A DNA stretch of 64,000 nucleotides from Castanea sativa (taxonomy: Eukaryota; Streptophyta; Magnoliopsida; Fagales; Fagaceae), in NCBI RefSeq assembly GCF_040712315.1, contig NC_134013.1, positions 45,451,001-45,515,000 of the forward strand, written 5' to 3'. How positions within the stretch are numbered: position 1 is the stretch's first letter; the number at the start of each line of letters is the position of its first letter. This document shows, piece after piece, positions 10,247 through 22,789 of the stretch. The notes under the pieces were generated by a model, which worked only from the letters and a program-made list of their open reading frames with translations, was not told the origin of the DNA and did no database searches. The position numbers were made by a program, and so were the translations under genes.

Positions 10247-11674
10247 TAAAGGAAAAATTCTAGTTTTGTATCTCATACAAAACCCATAGCGGAAGCAACA
10301 AACAATGATCTATTTCATTTATGATTGATAATGTGCACTATGTAAATTTCAGAATTTAAGAACAAGATAACGTACCTTGGTGTGGAGAAATTCAAAACAA
10401 AGATTAGAAGCACTTGGGAACACTTTTAATCTTCACTCCAATTCCACTTTACGCCCAAGATGTGTGGTCTCTCAATCAGTTTTTCAAAGGGAGAATGAAA
10501 GTGTGTCTCACACTCTTTCACACACCATTTCTTATTTTTTCTTTTTCTTCTAAAATTTTGTATGTTTCTCCCTTTATAACTAACTGATTATCTAATTGTG
10601 CTGGCCTATTGGGCCTTTCCAATTGGGCTTTAATGCGTGGCTTGGAGTGGGACCAAAAGGGACCAATAAGACACTAGCTCCAATGGGCCTTGGGTCTTTC
10701 TGTCAACTCTTGACAAGTCCAAAGTTACCATTAATTATATTTAATACCACTATATAAATATTATTGCACTCTAGGCCTTATTAATAAATTATATCCCAAG
10801 ACTTTATTATACATGCAACCCCTTCATAAAATATTCGTAGTAACACAAAGTCATAAATGTAGACTGCCACTTTGTAAATTACTACATCTTATCCTTAAGT
10901 ACCCGGTTTAATTCTTTAAAGTTATTCATTATATATTTATGAAATCCAATTTCATAAATATATATTTAGTAATTTTTTACTAAAGTGGTTAGACCTAACT
11001 CTCTGAATAACTGAACCCATTAAACTTATCTCAAGGGAATATTTTATATCTCCATCAAGAGATTATGAATTCCATCTTGAGAATATATGTTCTATCAACA
11101 CTAAATGTGGCTACCCAACATATTGAGGTTTTGACCGTCACTTTAGATCTCACTCCTGATACATCAAAGCAACATACATCTCATGATCAGGTCCATTATT
11201 CTCTCAGGATTAAGAGTTCATGCAAATAGAAGTCATGAGATTTATTATTCATTTGACAGTCGTTAGAATAATAATAAATCTCACATCAGTCCTGTTCAAT
11301 ATGTTTTAACTCTTAAAACATATCAACATATCAACTAGAAGTCTCCACTTCCATGATCAAGAAAAATCATCTTAGTTGATACGTTATAGTCTTCGCAGAT
11401 GAAATGGCAATTTCATCACCGACTACGAACTATAAATTCTGAGTTTACAAAGAACTTATGATTTACATCTTCTGTGACTTTTCACATAAATCACATACAA
11501 TGCATCTTATGGACTATATGATAATGTCTCATATTCATGTTACCATTATTTTAGATAATAATAAAATAACTTTATCAATCATAATATTAAGTCATACATC
11601 ATGTCATACATAATGTCATACATAATATCATACATAGCATCATACAATAAGATTTAAGGGCACAAATCCTAACA
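10247..11674 (-). repeat. B1 5' LTR (right), subfamily B-II
   Basis: It runs from TAAAGG (a mutated TGAAGG) to CCTAACA on the + strand, about 1.43 kb. In the diagnostic part near 10480-10540 it is close to the reverse complement of the solo LTR at 29326 and unlike the left LTR of the same element. It also carries more copies of a 12-bp repeat (catacataatgt) near 11590-11640 than the left LTR does. Confidence 0.85.
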
Positions 11675-12155
11675 TATGAAACCTTAATAAAACCATAATA
11701 TAATATATGTAACGACAACCCAATCCCATATGCAATATCCCTCAGCATAGAGTGAACATTGAATACTATGATTGATTGAGAACTATTCTCATTATTAGTG
11801 CTATTATGATAACTCTTATCAAACACTAATAATATGTTGTTTTACATTTAGCCTCTAAGTAATAATAGTAAGAACTCAGCATAGAGGATACTATAATACT
11901 TAGTCTAGTGTATACCATTGTCTAGAATCATGTGTAGCCACATTTCATCCCTTTAACAGGCTTATTTTGTAGTACCATGATACAAAACACCCTCTGCATG
12001 GAATGCAAAGCTCTAAGCTAAGACAAGGTGTTTGATCAAACCACTATAAACTAGGAAATTCAATCTTGTAAGACCATGAAATAAATACTCTCCGCAGGGA
12101 ATGCTAAGCTCGAGGCAAAGACAAAGTATGTATTTCACACTACTATGAACCAAAA
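11675..12155. other. Unassigned stretch between B1 and F
   Basis: No coding region or LTR recognised. A diverged direct repeat of about 95 bp is visible: 11971-12067 and 12068-12158 share the pattern 'gta...accatga...ctc...gca.ggaatgc.aagctc...a..caaag'. This may be what is left of the F leader or of a different element. It is not the continuation of element A. Confidence 0.5.
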
Positions 12156-12770
12156 ATGGAGGCCGTGAGACACAAAAAGCCAACAGGCCATCTTCTTAAC
12201 ATTCAGCAAGTAGAAGGAGAATCACTAAGGCAGTACGTCACTTGGTTCAACAAGGAACTACTGCAAGTAGACAAAGCTGAAGACCAAGTCATCCTAACAA
12301 CCTTCCAAGTAGGATTGCTACTAGGAGATTTCTTCTTCTCAATTACTAAAAATCCACCAAAAACAGTAGCGGAATTGCTTTATAAAGCCCAGAAGTACAT
12401 GAATGCAAAGGATGTTGTTCTTGTAAAGGAGATGAAGGCAAAACGGAAGAGAGATGAAGGAATAAACAGCAGTAAGAATAAGAAGAAGGAGACACGAAGT
12501 GGTGGACATACCATAGGGAAAAAGAAGGAGCTTCCAAATAGGAAACCCAAGTTTACCAACTTCACTTCTCTAATAATGCCAATTGAGCAGGTCCTTATGC
12601 AGATAAGAGACGATCCTTCCCTGTAATGGCCGAAGCCAATTTGCACTCTAGTAGAAAGAAGAGACAAGAGCAAGTACTGTAGATTCCACTCGAACTACGG
12701 GCATTGTATTGATGAGTGTAGGAACTTGAAAGACCAGGTGGAAACTTTAATCCAATTATGCAAGTTGTAG
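12156..12770 (+). pseudogene. F Gag, C-terminal part with zinc knuckle
   Basis: It begins abruptly inside the Gypsy gag domain: RHKKPTGHLLNIQQVEGESL, then LRQYVTWFNKELLQV. A Lys/Arg-rich linker follows (KAKRKRDEG). A stop falls at 12624-12626. A knuckle-like stretch, CRFHSNYGHCIDEC, lies in a shifted frame at about 12680-12721. The N-terminal half of gag is absent, so this copy could never have made full Gag. Confidence 0.75.
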
Positions 12771-12830
12771 AAATACGTCCGAAAGACGGAACTTTGCAAA
12801 TACCAACGAATGGACGACTAGGACAGAACT

Positions 12831-13389
12831 TTGGAGATAGGGGACACCAAACCCCCTGCTAGAGAAATAAAGACGATCTCAAGAGGAAAAACAATAGGTG
12901 GAACATTGAAATCCCTGAAAAAGGCACAGGGAAGGGAGATAAACAACTTCCATTCGCGACTCCCTCCAATAAAGATGCCAAGGGATGACGAACCCGATAT
13001 TATCTTCTTAAAGAGAGACGATCATGGCATCAGGCAACCCCATGATGATCCACTTATAATCATGCTTAGAGTAGAAGAGTTCAACATCCACCGGGTGCTT
13101 ATTGACAACGGAAGCTTAGTAGATATCATCTACTTGCCCCGCCTTTTAGCATATGAAGCTGGATAAGAAGAAGATTAGGCCATTCACCTCGCCTTTGGTA
13201 AGCTTCGCGGGGGATAAAATCATCCCTAGAGGCATTGTCACTCTAACTATGATTATAGGAACTTATCCAGCATAAGTCACCAAGGAAATTGGTTTCCTTA
13301 TAGTTGATTGTCCCTCAACATACAACATCATCTTTGGAAGACCTGCATTCAACAGACTAAGAGCAGCAACGTCAACATATTACCTGGAA
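12831..13389 (+). pseudogene. F aspartic protease region
   Basis: The stretch DEPDIIFLKRDD is followed by HDDPLIIMLRVEEFNIHRVL and IDNGSLVDIIY, the Tat-lineage form of the D-[TN]-G-[SA] protease active site, at about 13100-13125. The reading breaks at TAA/TAG codons near 13165 and again at 13276. The following TVTKEIGFLIVDCPS and IIFGRPAFNRLRAATSTYY stretch is the normal end of the protease domain in this lineage. Confidence 0.75.
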
Positions 13390-14542
13390 GTGAAGTTTCT
13401 AATAGCCCATGGAGTAGGAGAAATCAAAGGAGACCAAGTTTTGGAAAAAGAGTGCTATCAAGCTACCTTAGCATCTAAAGAGAATCACAGATGGATGATC
13501 AACGAACCAGAGCCCATTTTTGAATTGTTAGAAACACCACAAGAAGTGGAGATTGTCCCAGCAGACTTGACGAAGATATTAAAGATCATAATGACACTTC
13601 TAGCCCCTGAGAAAGAGAAAATGATCTCATTCTTAAGGGCAAATCAAGATTTTTTCGCTTGGAAACATAATGATATGCTTGGGATTGATAGGAAGATCAT
13701 ACAACATTGTTTTAATGTCAACCCAAAATGCAAACCTGTGCAGCAAAAGTGAGAAGTGTTTGCATCAGAATGCAACAAAGCTATAACTGAAGAAGTGGAG
13801 AAACTACTAGAAACTAATTTCATTAGAGAAGTTTTCTATCTAGATTGGCTTGCAAACGTGGTTATGATAAAGAAGAGAAATGGCAAGTGGAGGATGTGTG
13901 TCAACTTCACAGACCTGAATAAGGCCTGCTTAAAGGATAGCTTCTCCTTGCCAAGGATTGACCAACTGGTAGACTCGACTGCTGGACACAAGCTTTTAAG
14001 TTTCATGGATGCATTTATAGATACAACCAGATTCTTACAGACGAAGATGATCAAGAGAAGACCTCATTTGTTACCAGCCAAGGGTTGTATCACTACAAAG
14101 TTATGCCTTTTGGATTGAAGAACGTTGGAGCCACATATCAAAGGTTGGGAACCGAATTTTTTCTCATCAGATTGGAAGGAATGTGGAGGTGTACATAGAT
14201 GATATGTTGGTAAAAAGCAAGGATGAAGCCAACCACTTGGACAATCTCAAAGAAACCTTTAGCGCACTACTTAAGTACAATATGAAATTAAACCCTGCAA
14301 AATGTGTTTTTGTTGTTGCTTTAGGAAAATTCTTGGGATTCATGGTGTCCCAACGACGAATAGAGGCCAATCCAAACAAAGTAAAAGTAATAATTGATGT
14401 CAAATCACCAAAGACAGTGAAGGAGGTGCAGAGCCTGATAGGAAAGGTTGCATACCTAAACAGGTTCGTCTCTAGGGCAACAGAAAAGTGCATGTTGTTC
14501 TTCAAGGTATTGAAAAAAGCTTTTTGGTGGACTGACAAATGA
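13390..14542 (+). pseudogene. F reverse transcriptase
   Basis: The linker PADLTKILKIIMTLLAPEKE and FAWKHNDMLGID precedes the palm/fingers: WLANVVMIKKRNGKWRMCVN, FTDLNKACLKDSFSLPRIDQ and LLSFMDAF. A second open piece carries the catalytic VYIDDMLVKSKDEANHL (family norm YVDDM) at about 14189-14240 and LGFMVSQRRIEANPNKV. Breaks occur at a TGA near 13750 and at a frameshift near 14020-14180. RT copies the element RNA into cDNA. Confidence 0.85.
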
Positions 14543-15613
14543 GTGGAAGCCCTTGCCAAGTTAAAGGAGTACCTGACGAAGCCACCTTTGCTAAGCCCCT
14601 CGGTGATGGGAGAAACGCTATACCTCTACTTGGCAGCATCCAATACTGCGGTAAGTTCGACACTGATCAGAGAAGAAGGGAATGTGCAGAAGCCCGTCTA
14701 TTACACCAGCTAGGTATTTCAGGGTGCAGAGGCAAATTACCCAAGGATGGAAAAGATAGCTTTTGCGTTGTTGGTCGCCTCTAGAAAGCTTCATCCTTAT
14801 TTCCAAGCACACCCTATCGTCTTCAAGACAGATTAGCCCATAAGAAAGACGATGAACAAGATGGATGCAGCAGGACGACTCATCCAATAGCCAATTGAGT
14901 TAGGCCAATTCGACATTGAATATTGGCCCCGGGCAGCAATTAAAGCCCAAGTGCTGGCAGACTTTATTGTAGAATTCACTTACCCCTATAAGGAAGAAGA
15001 ACCTCATATGGAATCATGGACGGTCCAAACGGATGGGTCTGCAATGATGAAAGTAGGAGGAGCAAGAGTAGTGCTCATATCTCCAAAAAAAGAAACACTG
15101 AAGTATGCTGTCAAATTACAGTTCCCAGCAACAAATAACGAGGCAGAATACGAAGCATTGCTTATAGGGCTAAGCCTAGCAAAAGCTCTGGGAGCAAAGA
15201 ATCTTATCGTCCAAGCTGATTTTCAGCTAATAATTGGACAAGTGAAGGAAGATTACGAGGCCAAAGAAGAAAGGATGCAGAAATACTTGAAGATCATCCA
15301 ACGACTTTCACAGCACTTTGACAACCTAGACTTTGTGCAAATCCCAAGAACCAAAAACGCAAAAGCTGATTTCCTAGCAAGATTGGCCTTGGTATATGAC
15401 TACAATGCAACCTCTGATCTATGTGTAGAGATAAGGGGGGAGCCAAGCACAGAAGGTTGGAAAATTTTGAAGATAAAAGAACAAGACAAGTGGATGACTC
15501 CCATCATCCGTTACTTGAAAGAAGGATGGCTCCTTGAAGATAAGATGGAAGCAAGGAAGATACAAATCAAAGCAACTCACTACGTCATTATTGACGATAT
15601 GCTCTACAGATGA
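14543..15613 (+). pseudogene. F RNase H plus archaeal-type second RNase H
   Basis: The first RNase H is only readable in broken pieces between 14543 and 14950. A clean open stretch then holds the second, archaeal/plant-type RNase H: WTVQTDGSAMM (Asp), ATNNEAEYEALLIGL (Glu), VQADFQLIIGQV (Asp) and KNAKADFLARLA (Asp). All four metal-binding positions are present, making this the best preserved enzyme domain of F. A tandem RNase H arrangement is diagnostic of the Tat lineage. Confidence 0.8.
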
Positions 15614-16726
15614 GGATACTCACTCCTATATCTAAGATGTGCTAGTTCTGAAGAAGCGGATTATGTACTCCGCGAGATACACGAGGGAATCTGTGGAAAT
15701 CACGCTGGGGCAAGATCCCTAGCAGGAAAGGCACTCAGAGCAGGGTATTACTAGACAATCCTATAGAAAGATGCATACAACATCGTCAGAGCATGTGACA
15801 AGTGTCAACACTTTGCAAATGTACAGACGAGACTAGTAGAAACGATGATACCCATATCCTCACCATGGCCCTTCGCCTAGTGGGGAATTGATATCATGGG
15901 TCCCTTCCCTTTAGGGAAGAAGCAACTTAGGTTCTTGATTATCGCTATTGATTATTTCACAAAATGGGTAGAAGCAGAGCCAGTGACGATGATAACAAAG
16001 GCTAAAGTCACAAACTTTGAGTGGAAAAATATCATATGCAAGTTTAGAGTCCCACATGTCATAATATCAAACATTGGAAAGCAATTTGACAACCCCTATT
16101 TTTAAAAATTTTGCCAAGACTTAGGATTCAAGAATCACTACTCTTCCCTAAGACCCCCTCAGGCCAACAGCTAGGCAGAAGTGACAAATAGACGCTTACT
16201 CAAAATTATCAAAACCAGGCTTAAGGGAGCAAAGGGGGCATGGCCTGAAGAACTACAAAATGTCCTTTAGGCATATAGGACGACCACAAGAGTTCCAACA
16301 GGAGAAACACCATTCAGACTGACATTTGGCACTGAGGCTGTCATACTAGTGGAAGTAGGACTGACGAGCTTCCGAGTCAAAACATATGAAGACCAGAAGA
16401 ATCAGCAGCAGCTTTACAGCAATTTGGACCTAATTGATGAAGTCAGAGAAGAAGCTATGAAGAGAATGACCAAACACAAAGAAGCAATGACCAGGTACTG
16501 CAACAGAAAGGTCAAGGTAAGAAGGTTTAACACAGGAGACCTCATCCTTAGGAAGGAGTCATAGGCAGCAAAGGACCCATCTCAAGGAAAACTGGGACCA
16601 GCCTAGGAAGGCCCCTACGAAGTAATCCGTCATTCTAGAGAAGGCTCCTACTACCTAAAGTCTCTAGATGGCCAAGAATTGCCTCGACCATGGAACATAG
16701 AACACTTGAAGAAATACTACCAGTAA
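15614..16726 (+). pseudogene. F integrase
   Basis: The zinc-binding HHCC part reads EIHEGICGNHAGARSLAGKA and ACDKCQHFA. The core has IDIMGPFPLGK (first Asp) and AIDYFTKWVEAEPV. The second catalytic position reads VIISNIGKQF, where the family has SDNG, so the Asp is Asn. The C-terminal part RFNTGDLILRKES and LPRPWNIEHLKKYY ends the protein at about 16724. At least six in-frame stops occur, nearly all TAG, most at positions that are Trp or Gln in the family. Confidence 0.85.
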
Positions 16727-17819
16727 GGAATGCTTTACATTTTCAAGCTGCTTAATCTTCATATCATCATATATGACAACCATTACGTTCGTCATTCATA
16801 AGATCAATAATACATGAAAGCACTATCCCTACGTATTTATCAATGATTATCCAAGACTTGTCATTACATATTTATAAACGAGTATCCATGATCTATCACT
16901 ATCAAAACGAGTGCAACGCTTAGGAGTCGTCCTTGGGAGACGTCTCAAGGATCTCCGTCACTAAAATTTCAAATTAAAAGCTATTTGCACACAACCAACA
17001 GCATCAAAGCCATTGAAGTTGTTCATACACAACTACCAAAGTCAACTAAATCAGAGTTGGTTAAACACAACCAACATAATTGTCATTCAAGACAAAACAA
17101 AAAGTGGTTAACCTAAAAGACACTCCAATACCACGACCTAAGTCACAAGTAGAGGGTAAAATCTTCATTCAAACATGACTCAATAAAAAGCTATTCAAAC
17201 ACAACTAAAAATACTAAGTTGTTCAAACACAACTAACATCGTTATTTAAACATGACTCAATAAAAAGCTATCCAAACACCTCTAAAAATACTAAGTTGTT
17301 CAAACACAGCTAAAAATACTAAGTTGTTCAAACACAACTAACATTATCATTCAAACATGACTCAATAAAAAGCTGTTCAAACAGATCTAAAAATACTAGG
17401 TTGTTCAAACACAACTAAAAGCTGTTCAACACAGCTAAAAATGCTAAGTTGTTCAAACACAACTAACATCGTCATTTAAACATGACTAAAAAAAACTGTC
17501 CAAACAAAGCTAAAAATACTAAGTTGTTCAAACACAACTAAAAATACTAAGTTGTTCAAATACAACTAATATCTTCATTCAAACATGACTCAATAAAAAG
17601 CTGTCCAAACGTAGCTAAAAATACTAAGTTGTTCAAACACAACTAAAATCGTCATCCAAACACGACTCAATAAAAAGCTGTTCAAACGCAGCTAAAAATA
17701 CTAAGTTGTTCAAACACAACTAACATCTTCATTCAAACATGACTCAATAAAAAGCTGTCCAAACGCAGCTAAAAATACTAAGTTGTTCATACACAACTAA
17801 CATCGTCATTCAAACATGA
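16727..17819 (+). repeat. F 3' untranslated region with hairpin repeat array (left part)
   Basis: From about 16980 the sequence is a degenerate tandem array with a basic unit near 28 nt and a higher-order unit near 77 nt. Most units are small hairpins with the loop core TCAAAC and different complementary stems: AGTTGT/ACAACT (17217-17234), AGCTG/CAGCT (17676-17693), GTTGGTT/AACCAAC (17056-17075). The array stops at the B LTR insertion at 17820 and continues at 24431. Nothing notable is seen in 16727-16980. Confidence 0.8.
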
Positions 17820-18562
17820 TGATGGAAATATGCATATACGCAGCAGAAAAATAACGGATCTACTTCATTCATAAATGTTAACATGCACTATGTAAGTTTT
17901 AGAATTTGAGAACAAGAGAGTGTACCTTAGAGCGGTGAATTTCAAAACCAAAGATCAGAAACACTTAGGAATACTTTCAATCTTCACTCCAATTCCACTA
18001 ACGCCCAAGATGTGTGGTCTCTCAATCAATTTTCAAAGGGAGAATGTCAAAGTGTCTAACACTTACATACACACCACTTCACAGTGATGTTCTTACAATT
18101 CTCTACAGAAAATTTTGTATGTTTCTCCATTCATATCTAACTGATTATCTAATTGGGCTAGCCTTTTGGGCCGTTCCAATTGGGCTTAAGTGTGTGGCTT
18201 GGAGTGGGACCGAAATGGACCAATAAGACATTAGCTCCAATGGGCCTTGGGCTTTTGTGTCAACTCTTGACAAGTCCAAAGTTACCATTAATTATATTTA
18301 ATACCACTATATAAATATAGTTGCACTCTAGGCCTTATTTATAAATTATATTCCAAGACTTTATTGTACATGCAACCCTTTCATAAAATATTTATAGTAA
18401 CACAAAGTCATGAATGTAGACTACCACTTTGTAAATTACTATATCTTATCCTTGAGTACCCGGTTTAATCCTTTTAGTTATTCATCATATATTTATGAAA
18501 TTGAATTTCATAAATATATACTTTAGTAACTTCTTACCGAAGTGGTTAGGCCTAACTCTCTG

Positions 18563-19541
18563 TGTTAAGGACATATTTCATGTAGTTGGTTAATCCTTTG
18601 ACAAAAAACACTTTACTTGTATTTGGGTAGATTTAGGATGTGTTTAATATTTCAAAGAACATGTTGCTCAAGTCTAGTATTAAAGCCATGAAGATTGGAC
18701 CATGAAACAAGTGAAGAAAAGGCGTTCACTAAAGCTAGATAGATAGCTCGACACCTGCGGACACCTGTGGACAGTTGCTCAACACCTACTCAACAGATGG
18801 CTATCTATCGAGGTTTAATGAGGCTCAACAGATACTATCTATCGAGGTATCTATCGAGGTTACGAAAATCAGAATTTTTAGATTTGATTTTCGGCCCATG
18901 CTTATGTATTTGTGTAGGATTTCTTTTTTCACAACCATAGACATATATAAGACCTATTTTAGAGGCCGTCACACAAGAAAATACAAGGAGAACATATGCA
19001 AAAGGTGACCGAAGCCTTATTCTCTCCGAGAGAAGCTACTGCGTCTTTTGCGCCTTAGGGTTTTGTAACCAAGTGTTTCTTGATCTTCATTGTTGATGAA
19101 GTGAAGAACTTTGCAGCCAACATTCTTCTTTCTTAAGTTGGTGAGTGAGTCATGTATTGGGATCCATGCATCAAAGGGTGGCGTTCATATATTGAAGATT
19201 TTAGAGGTTCTGAAGCAGTAGAAGTTTTCTGCTGTAATTTCATCTACGGGGATTGTAGAGTCTAGGGACAAAGGTTTTGTACTAGATCTGAAACTTCTCT
19301 TTACTATAGTGGATTGCTTTTAGGGAAGGTTTCCCCCCAGGTTTTTTACTGTGAAACTAGTTGGTTTTATTGGTTTTCCTAGGTCATCATTTCTTGTCTT
19401 ATTTACTTTTCCGCTGCATATGATTTTGACATGATATTGATGTTTGTTTGTTTTAACAAGTTTTTGTGCATAATAAATCTAATTAACAACTTGGGTTTAA
19501 AATTTGTTAATTCTTTCAACCGGGGTCTAATTTTCCCATCA
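18563..19541 (+). mobile_element. D-family solo LTR
   Basis: It starts TGTTAAGGACATATTTCATG and ends in a TTTTCCCATCA block, 979 bp. It aligns in reverse with the LTR pair at 36934 and 43022. The flanking pentamers are CTCTG (18558-18562) and CTTTG (19542-19546), a target duplication with one change. It sits inside the B LTR. Confidence 0.85.
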
Positions 19542-19590
19542 CTTTGAATAACAAACCCATTAAACTTATCTCAAGAGAATATTTTGTATC

Positions 19591-20927
19591 TTTGTTAAGA
19601 AACTATGAATTCCATCTTGAGAATATATGTTCCATCAACACTAAATGTGGTTGCCCAATATACTGAGGTTTTGACCGTAACTATAGATCTCACTTCTAAT
19701 ATATCAAAGCAACCAACACCTTATGATCAAGTTCATTATTCTCTCAAGATTAAGAGTTCATGCAAATATAAGTCGTGAGTTTATTATTCATTTGACAGTC
19801 GTTAGAAGAATAATAAATCTCACACCGGTCTAGTTCAATATGTTTTAACTCTTAAAACATATCAACTAGAAATCTCCATTTCCATGATCGAGACAAATCA
19901 TCTTAGTTGATATGTTATAGTCTTCGCGTTTGAAATGCCCATTTTCATCACCGACTATGAACTAAAATTCTGAGTTTACAAAGAACTTGTGATTTATATC
20001 TTCTGTGACTTTTTACATAAATCACATACTATGCATCCCATGGACTATATGATGATGTCCCAATATTCATGTTACCATTATTTTTAGATAATAATAAAAC
20101 AACTTTAATAAACACAATGTTAAGTCATACATAATGTCATCTATATATATATATATATATATATATATAACCGAAACCTCTGAAACTCCCACAATTTTTC
20201 ATGTCAGCACAATATTAAAAAACTAAAATTAAAAACAATCATATGTGCGTGAACCCAGCACAATATATATAAATAAATAAAAATTAATACACTTATACAC
20301 AGGAAACCCCAAAACTAAAAACCCTAGCCGCATATCCATCTCCTTTGTCTCCACTCCCATCTCCTTTGTTAAGAGACTATGAATTCCATCTTGAGAATAT
20401 ATGTTCCATCAACACTAAATGTGGTTGCCCAACATACTGAGGTTTTGACCGTAACTATAGATCTCACTTCTGATATATCAAAACAACCAACACCTTATGA
20501 TCAAGTCCATTATTCTCTCAGGATTAAGAGTTCATGCAAATATAAGTCGTGAGTTTATTATTCATTTGACAATCGTTAGGAGAATAATAAATCTCACACC
20601 GGTCTAGTTCAATATGTTTTAACTCTTAAAACATATCAACATATCAACTAGAAATCTCCATTTTCATGATCAAGGCAAATCATCTTAGTTGATATGTTAT
20701 AATTTTCGCGTTTGAAATGCCCAATTTCATCACTGACTATGAACTAAAATTCTGAGTTTACAAAGAACTTGTGATTTATATCTTCTGTGACTTTTCACAT
20801 AAATCACATACTATGCATCTCATGGACTATATGATAATGTCTCAATATTCATGTTACTATTATTTTTAGATAATAATAAAACAATTTTAATAAACACAAC
20901 ATTAAGTCTTACATAATGTCATCTATC

Positions 20928-20989
<62 letters not shown>

Positions 20990-21184
20990 AAACCGAAACC
21001 TCTGAAACTCCCACAATTTTCCATGTCAGCACAATATTACAAAAATAAAATTAAAAACAATCATATGCGCGTGAACCCAGCACAATATATATAAATAAAT
21101 AAAAATTAATACACTTACACACAGGAAACCCCAAAAGTAAATACCCTAGCCGCATATCCATCTCCTTTGTCTCCACTCCCATCT
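19591..21184. repeat. Tandem segmental duplication across an LTR-Helitron junction
   Basis: Unit 1 is 19591-20364 and unit 2 is 20365-21184. Both begin tttgttaaga, contain the same B LTR stretch, cross into the same Helitron 5' end and stop at ctccactcccatct. Unit 2 is longer mainly because of a longer (TA)n run. The copies differ at scattered single bases. Confidence 0.85.
20141..20168. repeat. (TA)n at the duplicated Helitron 5' end
   Basis: A pure TA run of about 28 bases. The partner run at about 20932-20980 is longer, so the repeat changed length after the duplication. Confidence 0.9.
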
Positions 21185-21467
21185 GAGACACTCTTCCCCA
21201 GCGACTGTAAGCGATCAAGGCTGGATTTGAAGAAAAACAATGCAACTTTTTACTGCAAATTGCATAAATCTAAACAATATTCTGTCTTATAGATGATCTT
21301 TACTCTTTGTAGTCGCTAATGTACCTCTAAAAAAACTGATAAGGTAGTCTGAAGGAGTTCATTGGTCTCTCTGGGTGGGGTATTTTGTGCTGCTATAACT
21401 CCTGATCTCCGGCAACAAATCATTTTGGTTCTGCAATTCAAAGCAGGAAACCTCCCAATCACATTTT

Positions 21468-21570
21468 TTGAAAAACCTCTTTATCACTAGAAAGCTTAGC
21501 TTAAAGGATTGCAATCCTCTAACCGAGAAGATAACTGCTAGACTTAACTCTTGGATTGCAATCCTTTTTC
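21468..21570 (+). pseudogene. LINE reverse transcriptase fragment inside the Helitron
   Basis: The reading RKLSLKDCNPLTEKITARLN followed by SW resembles the conserved segment downstream of the RT palm in plant L1-type LINEs (the stretch before the zf-RVT domain). Only about 35 codons are recognisable and nothing else of a LINE is present. It is probably a captured fragment. Confidence 0.5.
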
Positions 21571-22789
21571 ATAGGCAAACTACACAATCAATTGGAATTG
21601 CACCAGTTAGAGTTTTTACAGAAAATTCTATGCACGTGTCCCTCCATAAATCACCCAAATCCATATTGAGAGGTGATACTGGCTATTGTTTGATACCTGC
21701 GATAATTTTGTGCCTTTGGGACCGTCAACGCCTATTCCAGTAAGAGTTTTTATAGAAAATTGGATGCATGGATCTGACCATGTATCCATGGAAGGCAGGC
21801 AATAGGAATATCTGGCTTCTCATTGTCTTGGTTCACTTTTTCAACCATTCTAGCATGTTACGAAGCCAGCCTTAAGCTGACCATGCTGCTGTGATTGCTA
21901 ATGAGCCATTCCACCAGGAGAAGAAGGAGGTGTACTAGCTCTTTGCCTCTCCATTGTTTCTCAGTTCTCACCATCACATCTCTCGAATCAAGGTAAGAAT
22001 CCCCTCGCTCCTTAATTTGCTTTAACACTATTTTCTATATATTGCTCTTTCTCTCCTCTTTAATTGTTCATAGAATTTTGTTAGTTTGTGGCAGTGGGTT
22101 TCTTTGGCTGAGTGGTTGGGCTTTGGTTTGCCACCGATAAATAGGGGTTTTCAGAAAATTTCTAATTGTGCGTATGGGCCTTTGTTTCTGTTGCTTTTTG
22201 GTGTTTTGGCTGCTTTTAGTTCAAGTGAATTCCATGAGGTGAATTTCATGTAAGATGTAGTTGATATTTTCAATAGAAATTGGATGTGCAATTTTTTTTT
22301 GATAAACAATTGGATATGCAGTTGACCTCAAGCACTTGCATACCTTTAAATCAGACAATAATGAACTATCATAGCCAGTGAGTGAGATGTAATGAATTGT
22401 CTGACCACTGCCATTATTGTTAAGTTTTTCTTCTTTTTTGTGAAAATTCATAGCTGCAAATATTTGAATAATAAATGTTACTAGCTTTCATAGTTTACTT
22501 ATCAAAAAAAGAAAAGAAGCTTCATGGTGAGATGAAGGAGTTTAGTGGTTCAATTGATACTTTAGTAGAATATATTTTGTTCGGCCACAAACAACCAATT
22601 TTTTAGTCTGTTTTTTTTTTGTTTTTTGTGAAAGCACAGTTAATTGGAAGAAATTAGATCTTTCATGTTTAATTCAAGCAGTGTCATATGGATACTTTGA
22701 TTTGCCTAGAATCAAGAAGCATGAAAAGGATGGAAATGCAAAGAAATTTCAATTACTTTATCTTATTTGTTTGTTGCTAAATTAGAATT

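Larger units (their letters stand above)
4787..11674 (-). mobile_element. B1: degenerate full-domain Copia retrotransposon
   Basis: This - strand element has LTRs at both ends, and gag, zinc knuckle, protease, integrase, RT and RNase H in Copia order. All coding pieces are in one frame from 10184 to 6210, broken only by in-frame stops and possibly small in-frame deletions. The two LTRs are clearly different: the left one resembles the LTRs at 17820 and 56380, the right one the LTR at 29326. The flanks (gtttc on the left, tatga on the right) are not a target duplication. I infer that recombination between two inserted elements produced it, deleting what lay between. Confidence 0.85.

Noticed and set aside
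4782..11679. Target duplication of B1 from gtttc/gaaac
   Set aside because: These are inverted and not direct repeats, and the LTRs are of different subfamilies.
16980..17819. CRISPR-like array
   Set aside because: Repeats and spacers are not regular, units are palindromic and degenerate, and the setting is a plant Gypsy element.
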